DNA of 64,000 bases. Origin: Gemmataceae bacterium. Its GTDB lineage: Bacteria > Planctomycetota > Planctomycetia > Gemmatales > Gemmataceae. The position numbers were made by a program, and so were the translations under genes. The DNA is taken from NCBI GenBank assembly GCA_901538445.1, contig LR594585.1:1069500-1133499 (forward strand). The letters run 5' to 3'. The first letter of the stretch is position 1, and every line of letters starts with the position of its first letter. Positions 25,840 through 34,736 of this stretch are shown here, piece after piece. The notes below the pieces were generated by a model that was not told where the DNA came from, did no database searches, and saw only the letters and a program-made list of their open reading frames with translations.

Positions 25840-28800
25840 CTACGGGTCCTTGTCGGCGGTCCGCGGGGGGAGGAGCGACGGGAGCCCACTCATCGCCGGG
25901 TCCACGAGGAAGATGTTGCGGCGGGCGGGCACGTCCGGTGCGTCGATGATGACCTTGTCGCGGTGCCGCAGCACGTCCACGACCGCCTGCACCGCGAGGT
26001 GGTTCTCGATCAGGAACCGGCGGTCGGCGAGCACCCGCGCGCGGCGGGCGTCGAGGTCGCGCCCGACGGCCGCTGCGTCCTCGCCGGCTTTGATGCGCCG
26101 GTCCCGCTCGGCGGCGAGTGCGGCCTCCTCGGCGGGCGCGAGCTGGTTGCGGACCAGGTGCCACGCGAGGAAGGCGTCGCGGTCGGCCCGTGCGGCGGCT
26201 TCCGTGGCGTGGGCCGCGGCGCTCGCCTGCTTCAGCACCCGGGTCGCGGCCTCGTCGGCGCGGCGGCGGGTGCGGACCGCGTCGGCCTCGGCCTCGTTCA
26301 CCATCCGGTCCCGCTCCTGCGCCGCCTGCGCGACCTTGTGGTACGACTCGACGACGCCCGACGGCGGGTGGACGTCGTGCAGCGTGAACCCGTCGATCGC
26401 GACGCCGACGCCCCCGCTCGCGACGCCTTCGAGGCGCCGCCGCAGCCGCCCGAGCGCGTCGGCCTCGACGGCGGCCCGGCGCGTGGTGAGCACGTCCGTG
26501 AACCGCCGCGCGGCGACGACCTCGCGGAGCACCGATTCCGCTTCCGAGCGCACCAGCGCGTTCGCGTCGCGGACGCCGAATAGGAACGCCCGCGGGTCCG
26601 CGACGTGGTACCGCACGGTGGCCAGCACCTCGACGAGGTCGTCGTCGCCGGTGACCATCACGGCCTCGTCGGTGAGCCGGGCGACCTCGTCGGCGTGGCC
26701 GCTGGTCCAGGTGTTCGCGGCCCCCTTCGCCTGCTTCCCGAGCAGCTTCGTCTGCTCCTCGGTGAGCGAGCGGAAGCCCACTTCCACGGTCCGCACCTCG
26801 GCCGGGCGGACCCGCGTGACGGTCTCGATGGGCCACGGCCAGCGGGCGTGCAGCCCCGGAGCGAGGTCCGCGACCGGGCGGCCGAACCGCTGCGCGACGC
26901 CGACCTCGTCCGCGGCGACTTCCGTGAAGCAGGTCGCGAGCCACCCGCACACCGCGAGCAGTGACAGCCCGGTGACAATCGCCTTCCAGCGGTGGAGCAA
27001 CCCGTGCAGGGCGTCGTCCACGGACAGCCGCGCGAGCCACGAGTCGAGCCGCTTCGCGCCCTCGCGGACGCGGGCGACGGTGCCCGTGGGGGCGGTGCGC
27101 TCGAACGCGAGCAGCCGCATCGAGTTCAGCAGGACGAGCAGCGAGCCGAGTTGATGGTACAGCACCCCGGCGAGCGGGGCCTTCTTGGTCCACTCGTCGG
27201 ACGAGCCCAGCAGGGGCCACAGCCAGCCGGTGAGGACGATGCCGACGATGTTCACCCCGAACCCGAACACGATGATGTTCTGGCGGATGATGCGGACCGT
27301 CTCGCGGGACAGCCGCACGAGCAGCGGCAGCGGGCGGAGCGGCTCGCCCATGAGCACGATGTCGCCGGCCTCGGCCGCAACGTCGGTGCCCGAGCCGACG
27401 GCGATCCCGACCGCGGCGCGGGCCAGTGCCGGGGCGTCGTTGATCCCGTCGCCGACAAATGCGACGGCTCCGGTGCTTCGGTCCGTGCCCTCTCCCCTTG
27501 CGGGAGAGGGTGGCTGCGCTTCGCGGCCGGGTGAGGGGTGGGCTCCGACCCCTCGTGCCGCTCCCCCCTCACCCGCCGCTCGCGGACTCGCGGCACCCTC
27601 TCCCGCGAGGGGAGAGGGCAAGAGCGAGACCCACTCGGCCTTGTCCGCCGGGAGCAGTTCCGCGTGAACTTCGGTCACCGGCACCTGCTCGGCGACGGCC
27701 CGCGCGACGGCGGCCCGGTCCCCGGTGAGCAGCGCGACGGGCGCGAGGCCCATCGCCCGCAGCTCGGCGAGCACCTCCGCGGCCTCGGGGCGGACGCGGT
27801 CGCGCGCGCCGATCGCCCCCAGGACCGCGCCGTCGGCCGCGACCAGGAGCGACGTCTGCCCGGTCTCGTCGAGCCGCGCCAGTGCGGCGACGGCATCGGG
27901 CGGAACGGCGACCCCTTGCTCTTCCAGCAACCGCAGCGTGCCGACCACGACCGCACGGCCGGCGACGGTCGCGCTGACGCCGCCGCCCGGGTGCGCGCGA
28001 AAGTCGCCGACCTCGCCGAGTGACAGCCCCCTGTCACGCGCCGCGGACTGGATCACGCGGGCGAGCGGGTGGTCGCTGCCCTGTTCGGCCCCGGCGGCGA
28101 CCGCGAGCACCTCGTCGGCCGTCGCGCCCCCGTGCGGCACCACGTCGCCGAGTTCGAGCTTGCCTTCGGTGAGCGTGCCGGTCTTGTCGAACGCGAACGC
28201 ATTGACCCCCGCGAGCCGCTCCAGCGCCGCCCCGCCCTTGATGAGCACGCCGGTGCCCGCGAGCCGCCCGAGCGCCGCGATCACCGCGGCCGGCGTCGCG
28301 AGGATCAGCGCGCACGGGCACGCGACGACCAGCACCGCCAGCGCCGGGAACGTCGCGAGCCGGGCCGCAACCTTCAGCGACGGCTTCGGCTGGCCCGGGG
28401 CAATGGCCGCGTTCGTGTTCAGGTACACGTTGGCCACGAACGTCAGCAGCGCCAGCGCGAGCACGACCGGGAGGAAGTACCGGGCGAGGCGGTCGGCGTG
28501 CGACTGGAGCGGGGCCTTGTCCTTGAGCGCCGCGGCGGTCAGCGCGATCACCCGGCCCGCAACCGTGTCCCGCGCGACCTTGCGGGCCTCGACCGTGAGC
28601 GACCCGTTCTGCACGACGCACCCGGCCAGTACGTCGTCGCCCGGAGCCTTCTCCACGGGCAGGCTCTCACCGGTGATCGCGCTCGTGTCCACGGCGCTGC
28701 GGCCGTCGCGGACGACGCCGTCGACGGGGACGCGGCCGCCGGCCTTCACCACCACGACGTCGCCGACGATGACGTCGGTCGTGAACGTGCGGACCTCGGC

Positions 28801-29253
28801 CCCGTCTCGCAGTACCCAGCACCGCAGCGGGAACAGCTCCGCGAGCTTGCCGAGCGCGTTCTGCGTGCGGGCGAAGGTGAACGCTTCGAGGCACTCGCCG
28901 ACGAGCCCGATGAACACCACCTCGGCGGCGACGAGCGGTTCGTCGATGAGGATGGCGGCGAGGCACGCGATCGCGAGCGCGAGGTCGGCCCCGACGCGGC
29001 CCTCGAAGAGCGCCTCAAGCGACCCGTACAGCACCCGCGCCCCGCCGATGACCGCCGCGGCGAGCGCGTACCGGAGCCCGAACGGCTTCGGGTTCCAGGT
29101 GTACGCCGCGACGCCGCGGGTGCCGAGCCAGTCGGCGAGTTGCAAGTACAGGTCGGTGCCGAGGAGGGTGCCGACGACCGCCGTGAGGAGGTACAGCCCG
29201 AGCGGTGAGTCGGAGCGGAACGGGTCGTCGGCGTGCGAGACTTCGCGGTGCAT
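25840..29253 (-). CDS. Fusion: P1B-type heavy-metal ATPase + HflK-like SPFH domain
   Basis: This is a single 1137-residue frame. Residues 1-700 form a P-type ATPase: actuator TGES (ITGESLPVEKAPGDD), the transport CPC motif (312-314, ACPCALILATP), phosphorylation Asp356 (DKTGTLTEG) and GDGINDAPAL. CPC places it with Cu/Zn/Cd/Co exporters; no N-terminal HMA domain is seen. A further membrane helix (about 750-770) leads to an SPFH domain (about 775-1050) resembling HflK: ADEVGVAQRFGRPV, APGLHARWPWPIETVTRV and VRTVEVGFR. HflK/C proteins form membrane rings around FtsH. About 45 residues before GDGINDAP come from an inserted hairpin repeat (27488-27618). No adjacent hflC is seen. Confidence 0.9.
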   Translation of the reverse strand: MHREVSHADDPFRSDSPLGLYLLTAVVGTLLGTDLYLQLADWLGTRGVAAYTWNPKPFGLRYALAAAVIGGARVLYGSLEALFEGRVGADLALAIACLAAILIDEPLVAAEVVFIGLVGECLEAFTFARTQNALGKLAELFPLRCWVLRDGAEVRTFTTDVIVGDVVVVKAGGRVPVDGVVRDGRSAVDTSAITGESLPVEKAPGDDVLAGCVVQNGSLTVEARKVARDTVAGRVIALTAAALKDKAPLQSHADRLARYFLPVVLALALLTFVANVYLNTNAAIAPGQPKPSLKVAARLATFPALAVLVVACPCALILATPAAVIAALGRLAGTGVLIKGGAALERLAGVNAFAFDKTGTLTEGKLELGDVVPHGGATADEVLAVAAGAEQGSDHPLARVIQSAARDRGLSLGEVGDFRAHPGGGVSATVAGRAVVVGTLRLLEEQGVAVPPDAVAALARLDETGQTSLLVAADGAVLGAIGARDRVRPEAAEVLAELRAMGLAPVALLTGDRAAVARAVAEQVPVTEVHAELLPADKAEWVSLLPSPLAGEGAASPRAAGEGGAARGVGAHPSPGREAQPPSPARGEGTDRSTGAVAFVGDGINDAPALARAAVGIAVGSGTDVAAEAGDIVLMGEPLRPLPLLVRLSRETVRIIRQNIIVFGFGVNIVGIVLTGWLWPLLGSSDEWTKKAPLAGVLYHQLGSLLVLLNSMRLLAFERTAPTGTVARVREGAKRLDSWLARLSVDDALHGLLHRWKAIVTGLSLLAVCGWLATCFTEVAADEVGVAQRFGRPVADLAPGLHARWPWPIETVTRVRPAEVRTVEVGFRSLTEEQTKLLGKQAKGAANTWTSGHADEVARLTDEAVMVTGDDDLVEVLATVRYHVADPRAFLFGVRDANALVRSEAESVLREVVAARRFTDVLTTRRAAVEADALGRLRRRLEGVASGGVGVAIDGFTLHDVHPPSGVVESYHKVAQAAQERDRMVNEAEADAVRTRRRADEAATRVLKQASAAAHATEAAARADRDAFLAWHLVRNQLAPAEEAALAAERDRRIKAGEDAAAVGRDLDARRARVLADRRFLIENHLAVQAVVDVLRHRDKVIIDAPDVPARRNIFLVDPAMSGLPSLLPPRTADKDP
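27488..27618. repeat. Hairpin repeat inserted in frame in the ATPase P domain
   Basis: The left block holds CCCTCTCCCCTTGCGGGAGA with its own short stem and the right block CCCTCTCCCGCGAGGGGAGA. The two are joined by inverted GTGAGGGG/CCCCTCAC segments. Translation on the minus strand gives LPSPLAGEGAAS...PPSPARGEG (about residues 545-589). This type of CCCTCTCCC...GGGAGAGGG palindrome is familiar as an intergenic repeat in many G+C-rich bacteria; here it is within a gene. Confidence 0.85.
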
Positions 29254-29319
29254 GGCGCGATCAGGCTACGGCACCGGCACCGCGGGTCAAGCACGTGGCC
29301 GCAGTGTTACGCGAATGCA

Positions 29320-29347
29320 AAACGTGGGACGGGTCCGGGGCGGCCCG
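29320..29347. repeat. 28-nt exact direct repeat, copy 1
   Basis: The 28 bases are identical to 32051-32078. Both copies lie directly beyond the stop codon (minus strand) of consecutive minus-strand genes. They may be part of a 3'-end signal or a trace of duplication. Confidence 0.8.
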
Positions 29348-29348
29348 C

Positions 29349-31811
29349 CTACCGCTGATTGCGCTCGCTCACCTGCTGCCGGAACAGGCTCGCGGGCTTG
29401 ACCTCCGGAACGGCCTTCTCGCGGTCGAACGTGGGCTCCGGCACGATGACGACCTTGCTCAGGTGGAACACGGTGCTGCCCTCGCGGCCGGTCTTGCCCA
29501 CGTCGGACCCCTTGACGACCACACGAACGTACCGGGCCTCGACCTCGGGGAACTCGTACGTGTGGAGCGCGTCGCGGCCCTCGGCCGCGCCCTTGCCGTC
29601 CTTGTACACCGTCCGCCAAGTCTTCCCGTCGTCCGACGCCGCGACGTCGAAGAAGTACACGCGGTCCCGCTCGGGCGGCGGCTGGTTCCGCTTCTTCGCG
29701 TCCACGTACGGCGAGAACGTCGGGAACGACAGCTTGAGCGCCGACACCTTCTGTGGCCGCTGCAGGTCGTACTGGATCCACCCGTTTCGGCGGTCCGTCA
29801 TCCAGTACCCGTAGGGGTGGCCGTCGAGGGTGTTCTCGGGCACGTTCGTGAACTCGTGGTCGGAGGCCTCGACGCCCGTGCGGACCGGGTTGCGGTACAG
29901 CTCCCAGTGCCCGTGCCCGCCGCCGTCGTAGGCGTCGTCCTTCGCCGGCCGCCAGTCGTGGAACGGCCCCTTGAGCCGGAACCCGACGTGGCCGATCGCC
30001 CAGTTCTGGGCGGTCGGCGGGTGCTCGCAGACCAGTCGGCCCCGCGTGTTCCACGCCACGTAGTTCGCACCCGCCCAGCCGTGGCCGCTGCCGAACGTCA
30101 GCCGGTTCATGAGCGCGACGCTGCCCCGCACGTTGTCGTACAGTCCGCCGGACGACCACAGGTGGTGCGGCTCGCTGTTGGTGAGGTCCTTCTCGCCGAC
30201 GCAGTTGTGAAACACGTTCGGCCCGGTCACCTGGTAGTCGACGTAGTAGGCGTGTCGGCAGTTCAGGGCGTGGCAGTTCTCGACCAGGTGCAGCGTCGCC
30301 TGCCCGCCCTCGCCCACCTTGAACCCGTACCGCGGGACGTACCCCTCGGTGTACTTCTCGTCGGCCAGCAGGACGCTGGAGTCCCGGACCGTGATGTTCC
30401 GGGTGTGCCGGCCGAGGACGAACGCGCCGTTGTCGTAGTAGTGTTCGGCCGCGACGCCGCGGACCCAGCAGTCCCTGGCGTTGGCGAACTCGACGGCGGA
30501 CCCGCGGACGTTGCCGAGCCCGACCTTCGCGTCGACGGCGCAGTACTGGACCAGCCGCAGGTTCTCGACCCCCACGCGACTGATGCGGCCCGGGTCGTCG
30601 TACCGGGTCACCGACCCGCCGCCCCACCGGGACTCGACGGCGGTGACGAACGGGGCGTTGACGGTGATTCGGTCGCCGGCGACCGCGGTGACGACCCGCT
30701 CGAAGGTGGTGTCCCGCGGCGGCCACGGCTTCTTGCCCGGGATGCGGTCCATGCCGATCGCCTTGACCCACGCCTCGTTCCCGCGCCGCTGGATCAGTAC
30801 CTTGTCGCCCGCGCGGAGGTCGCCGGGGTTGCGGACGCTGAACGTCGTGGCACCGACCGGCACGTAGGCGTCGAGGATCTCGGCGGCCGGCTCCTTCCGC
30901 GGCTCCGCGCCGCCCGCCCCCGCCACGCTGAACGGGAGGCGGCCGGTGGTGACCAGGACGGTCCCCTCGTGGCCGGCGAGCCCCCGGACGAACGCCTCGC
31001 GGGCGAGGCCGGCGGCCGGATCGAGGAGGGGCGTCGTGCGGTCCTTGCCCGGCCCCTCGCCGCGCACCACCACGCCGCCCGCCTTGATCTTCAGGCTCCC
31101 GACCTCGTACACCCCCTTCTTCAGCAGCACCGCCCCGCGGAAGCCGTCCGCGTCCGGCGGGAGCGCGGACACCTCGTCGATCGCCCGCTGGATGCGTGGG
31201 GTCGCGTCCCCGGGCTCGGGCACGAGGGTCACCTTCACCGGCACCTCCGGGATCTGCTTCTCCCCGCCCAGGTAGCCCACCGCGGAGAAGTCGGGGATGC
31301 GGTTGCCGCGGTAGTCGGGGGTGTACACGAGCTTCCCGTCCTTCCCCGGGTGGGCGGCGAGGCTGTACCCCTCGGGGAGCGCGCCGGGGTCGAGCACCGA
31401 GAAGTAGTAGGCGTCCCGGAACACCAGGCGGCCGCCGGCCGCGAACCGGAGGTGCAGGCGGTAGCGGCCGGGTTCGGGCTTCCCCTCGAACTCGACCGTC
31501 GCCTTCTGCCCCGGTTCGAGCGTTCGGGTCGCGATTGTCTTGACGGTCGCGCCGTCGTCGCGGACGAGTTCGCCGTCCAGGGTGCCCGCCTCCCGGCCCC
31601 GCGCGACCACCTCGGCCGACGGGAAGGCCTCGCCCGGCAGGACGACCGCCGGAGACCCCACGCGCACCGTCATGGTCTTGTGCGCCAGGCGAACGTCCAG
31701 GGCGTCGGGGGCACGCGGCTCGTCGGCCGCAGCGCTGGCGCTCGCGATGCCGAGAAGAAGCCCGATCGCCACGATGCCCGGACGGCTCCGGTTTCCAAGT
31801 CGTGAGTGCAT
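29349..31811 (-). CDS. Secreted pectate-lyase-like beta-helix protein with F5/8 type C domain
   Basis: This 820-residue protein starts with a signal peptide (ending ASASAAADEPRA). After an Ig-like N-terminal part, a right-handed parallel beta-helix begins near residue 215 (TPRIQRAIDEVSALPPDADG, GAVLLKKGVYEVGSLKIKAG), the pectate-lyase/GH28 superfamily fold. It continues through coil repeats (VRDSSVLLADEKY, VENCHALNCRHAYYVDYQVT). The last 150 residues resemble a discoidin/F5-8C carbohydrate-binding domain (GWIQYDLQRPQKVSALKLSF, ARYVRVVVKGSD). A role in extracellular polysaccharide degradation is inferred; the catalytic residues could not be fixed. GGAG precedes the ATG. Confidence 0.78.
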   Translation of the reverse strand: MHSRLGNRSRPGIVAIGLLLGIASASAAADEPRAPDALDVRLAHKTMTVRVGSPAVVLPGEAFPSAEVVARGREAGTLDGELVRDDGATVKTIATRTLEPGQKATVEFEGKPEPGRYRLHLRFAAGGRLVFRDAYYFSVLDPGALPEGYSLAAHPGKDGKLVYTPDYRGNRIPDFSAVGYLGGEKQIPEVPVKVTLVPEPGDATPRIQRAIDEVSALPPDADGFRGAVLLKKGVYEVGSLKIKAGGVVVRGEGPGKDRTTPLLDPAAGLAREAFVRGLAGHEGTVLVTTGRLPFSVAGAGGAEPRKEPAAEILDAYVPVGATTFSVRNPGDLRAGDKVLIQRRGNEAWVKAIGMDRIPGKKPWPPRDTTFERVVTAVAGDRITVNAPFVTAVESRWGGGSVTRYDDPGRISRVGVENLRLVQYCAVDAKVGLGNVRGSAVEFANARDCWVRGVAAEHYYDNGAFVLGRHTRNITVRDSSVLLADEKYTEGYVPRYGFKVGEGGQATLHLVENCHALNCRHAYYVDYQVTGPNVFHNCVGEKDLTNSEPHHLWSSGGLYDNVRGSVALMNRLTFGSGHGWAGANYVAWNTRGRLVCEHPPTAQNWAIGHVGFRLKGPFHDWRPAKDDAYDGGGHGHWELYRNPVRTGVEASDHEFTNVPENTLDGHPYGYWMTDRRNGWIQYDLQRPQKVSALKLSFPTFSPYVDAKKRNQPPPERDRVYFFDVAASDDGKTWRTVYKDGKGAAEGRDALHTYEFPEVEARYVRVVVKGSDVGKTGREGSTVFHLSKVVIVPEPTFDREKAVPEVKPASLFRQQVSERNQR

Positions 31812-32050
31812 GCTCCGATCCCTACGGGTTTGAGGTGAGCGGCCCACATCCGGTGCTACCGGCCCCGACCCGGGGCGCGTGCTGCCGGCAGGCGTTCGTA
31901 TGGCGCGAGAGCCCGCCGGCCGAAGCGGTCCGAATGAGGCCTATCGTAGGTCTCGCAACTATCGTTTCGGAGTAAAAATGTAACGATAATGGGAACGGTT
32001 CGTGAGCCGCACCGCGGGTAAGCCCGCGGCGGCCGTGTCGTGCTGAACGG

Positions 32051-32078
32051 AAACGTGGGACGGGTCCGGGGCGGCCCG
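32051..32078. repeat. 28-nt exact direct repeat, copy 2
   Basis: Identical to 29320-29347. It abuts the stop codon of the kinase-PstS gene. The 239 nt between this copy and the beta-helix gene start (31812-32050) hold no recognised gene. Confidence 0.8.
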
Positions 32079-32079
32079 G

Positions 32080-34605
32080 TCACCGCTTCAGGCGGTAGAA
32101 GAGGGCGTCGATCTTGTCGGAGAAGTTTTTCGGCAGCGGCGCGTACCGCAGGTCGGTCGCGTACTTCTGCCCGTCGTGCGTCGCCCAATCGAGGAAGTCG
32201 ATGACCCGCGGGTCGGGCTTGCCGTCCCGGCCGATGGGGAGCAGCGCCCACGTCGCGCCGGTGATCGGGTAGGCCCGGTCCCCGGCGGCCTCGCCCCGGC
32301 GGTCCACGAGCGAGAACACGAGGTCGTCGGGCACGGCGCTGCCCAGCGAGGCGGCCGCGGCGGTGATGTTCTCGAACGTCGGCGGCACCACGGTCCCCTG
32401 CCGGTTCTTCACGAGGCCGTAGGGGAGGTTGAGCTGGAGGGCGTGCGAGATCTCGACGTACCCGATCGCGCCGGGGGTGGTGTTGACGAGGTCCGTCACC
32501 CCCTCGCTCTTGGCCGCGCCCTTGCCCACCGGCCACTTGGCGGTCGTGCCCTTGCCGACGTCGGCGGCCCACCGCGGGCTGTACGCCGACAGGTAGTCGG
32601 TCCAGATGAACGTCGTGCCGCTCCCGTCGGACCGGTGCGTCACGACGATCGGGCGGTGCGTGAGTTTGACTTTCGCGGCGGGGTTGTTGACCAGGATGGC
32701 CTCGTCGTCCCAGTGGGTGATCTTGCCGAGGTAGATGTCGGCCAGCACCGGGCCGGTGAACACGAGCCGCTCGCCGGCGACCTCGGGGAGGTTGTAGACC
32801 GGGACGACGGCCCCGAGCACGATCGGGACGTGCCGCACCTCGCGGCCGCTGTCGGCGACCTGCTTGAGCTGGGCGGCCGTCATCGGCGCGTCGGTGCAGC
32901 CGAACGCGTAGGTGCCGGCGATCACGCCCTCGATCCCCTTCGACGACCCGACCCCGGCGTACTTGACCGCCACCCCGGGCTTCTTGTACAGCTCGGTCCA
33001 GTGGTCCATGATCGGCCGCGCGAACGACGACCCGCCGCCGGCCAGGGCGGCCACCGGCCCGGGGACCGGCTCGGGGCCGTCCTTCGCCGGCGGGGGCGTC
33101 GGGTCGGGCGGCACGCGGGGCGGGGCCGGCGGGGCGCTCGGCTTCGACCCGGGCCAGAACAGGACCCCCAGCAGCACGGCCCCGAGCAACCCGAGGAGGC
33201 CGGCGATCAGGAGCTTGGGGTACGGCAGCGTCTTCGCCGCGGTGCCGGGCGCCGGGGACGGATTAGCTCGGGTGAGGTTGCGGGTCGTCCCGGCGCGGTC
33301 GCCGGGGGTGTCGAGGGCCGCCTGCGAGACCGGGCCGACGCGGATGGCCCCAGAGTCCGCCCGCGGGACCGGCTGCTGCGCGGCGGACCGTGGGACGTAC
33401 GCGTGCGTCGGCGCCGCGGTCCACGGGCCGCTCCCCTGCCGGACGACGGACGAGACCGTGGACGCGGTGCCGCCCGCGGGGGCCTGCGCCGGGGCCGGGC
33501 ACAGGCCGAGCCGGTACGAGCGGGCCGCGAGCTTCGGCATGGACTTCGACACGGGCGGGCCGGGGGGCGGCGCGGCGAACTCGCGGAGCGCGGCCGCGGC
33601 CTCGCCCGGGGTCTGGAACCGGTCGCCCGGCTTCTTCGCCATCATCCGCGCGAGGACCGCCTCCAGCGCCTCGGGGACGGCCGGGGCGTGCGTGCGGACC
33701 GGCACCGGTTGCCGCACCTGGTGGGCCATCATCTTCTGGGCCAGCACGTCCGTGTCGAACACGAGCTTGCCGGTCAGCAGGAAGTACAGGGTGCAGCCGA
33801 GGCTGTACACGTCGGCCCGGGTGTCCACCTGGCTGCTGTCCACGGCCTGCTCGGGGGCCATGAAGTCGGCCGTGCCGAGGATCACCTTCGGGTCGTACCG
33901 CTCGGTGACGCCGCGGTTCTTGTGCGCCTCGGCCCGGAACCGGGCCAGGCCGAGGTCGAGCAGGCGGACCGTACCGGCCCGGTCGAGGATCAGGTTCGAG
34001 GGCTTCACGTCGCGGTGGACCAGCCCGGCCCGGTGCGCGTGGTGGAGCCCGTCGGCGGCCTGGGCCGCGTAGTGGGCGGCGCGGTTCGGCTCCAGCGCCC
34101 CGTGGGCCTCCACGTACCGGTGCAGGTCCACCCCGTCCACGTACTCCATGACCATGAACGGCGCGCCGCGGGCCGAGTCCACGTCGAACACCCGGGCGAT
34201 GTTCGGGTGGTCGAGGGCCGCGACGGCGCGGGCCTCGCGGTGGAACCGCTCGGTCGCGCCCTGGACGGCCTCCGCGTCCCAGCCCCCGGTGAGCAGCACC
34301 TTGACCGCGACCAGCCGCTGGAGGATCAGGTGCTCGCACAGGTACACGCGGCCCATGCCGCCGGTGCCCAGGTGGTCGAGGATCTTGTACTTCGAGGTGA
34401 GGAAGAACCCCTGGGGCCGGCCCTTGAGGAGCACCTTGGCCTGGAACGGGGTGAGGAGCCCGTCCTGCACGAGCCGGGCGGCGGCCGCGGTCGCCGGGTC
34501 CGCGGCCCCCACGACCCGCCGGTACGCCGCGAGCCGCTCGGCCGTCAGCAACTGGCTCGCTTCCGCGAGGGTGAGGAAGTCGCCGGCGGTGGACTCGGTC
34601 AGCAT
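32080..34605 (-). CDS. Fusion: Ser/Thr protein kinase + membrane helix + PstS-like phosphate-binding domain
   Basis: This single frame encodes 841 residues. An N-terminal helical segment typical of Gemmata kinases (LTLAEASQLLTAERL) precedes a complete Hanks kinase (about 73-340): P-loop LGTGGMGRVY, Lys102, HRD 197-199, DLG 217-219 and APE 250-252. A Pro/Ala linker leads to one membrane helix (464-484). Outside it (519-841) is a PstS-type phosphate-binding domain with the ligand loops GGGSSFARPIMDHW, GVGSSKGIEG, GCTDAPM and THRSDGSGTTFIWTDYLSAY. The topology suggests periplasmic phosphate sensing coupled to cytoplasmic phosphorylation. No pst transporter genes are adjacent. Upstream frame beyond the ATG is non-conserved. 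Confidence 0.9.
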   Translation of the reverse strand: MLTESTAGDFLTLAEASQLLTAERLAAYRRVVGAADPATAAAARLVQDGLLTPFQAKVLLKGRPQGFFLTSKYKILDHLGTGGMGRVYLCEHLILQRLVAVKVLLTGGWDAEAVQGATERFHREARAVAALDHPNIARVFDVDSARGAPFMVMEYVDGVDLHRYVEAHGALEPNRAAHYAAQAADGLHHAHRAGLVHRDVKPSNLILDRAGTVRLLDLGLARFRAEAHKNRGVTERYDPKVILGTADFMAPEQAVDSSQVDTRADVYSLGCTLYFLLTGKLVFDTDVLAQKMMAHQVRQPVPVRTHAPAVPEALEAVLARMMAKKPGDRFQTPGEAAAALREFAAPPPGPPVSKSMPKLAARSYRLGLCPAPAQAPAGGTASTVSSVVRQGSGPWTAAPTHAYVPRSAAQQPVPRADSGAIRVGPVSQAALDTPGDRAGTTRNLTRANPSPAPGTAAKTLPYPKLLIAGLLGLLGAVLLGVLFWPGSKPSAPPAPPRVPPDPTPPPAKDGPEPVPGPVAALAGGGSSFARPIMDHWTELYKKPGVAVKYAGVGSSKGIEGVIAGTYAFGCTDAPMTAAQLKQVADSGREVRHVPIVLGAVVPVYNLPEVAGERLVFTGPVLADIYLGKITHWDDEAILVNNPAAKVKLTHRPIVVTHRSDGSGTTFIWTDYLSAYSPRWAADVGKGTTAKWPVGKGAAKSEGVTDLVNTTPGAIGYVEISHALQLNLPYGLVKNRQGTVVPPTFENITAAAASLGSAVPDDLVFSLVDRRGEAAGDRAYPITGATWALLPIGRDGKPDPRVIDFLDWATHDGQKYATDLRYAPLPKNFSDKIDALFYRLKR

Positions 34606-34736
34606 GGGCACGCCGGGGCGTCGGGGGGTGGTCGGCTCCGAATGATCAAGAGTAGGGGGCCGAGACGAAGCCGCCGTGAAGCCCGGGTGAAGAGAGGGGG
34701 AAAATCGCGGGGGGCCGCCGGCCCGGTGCGGGCGGG

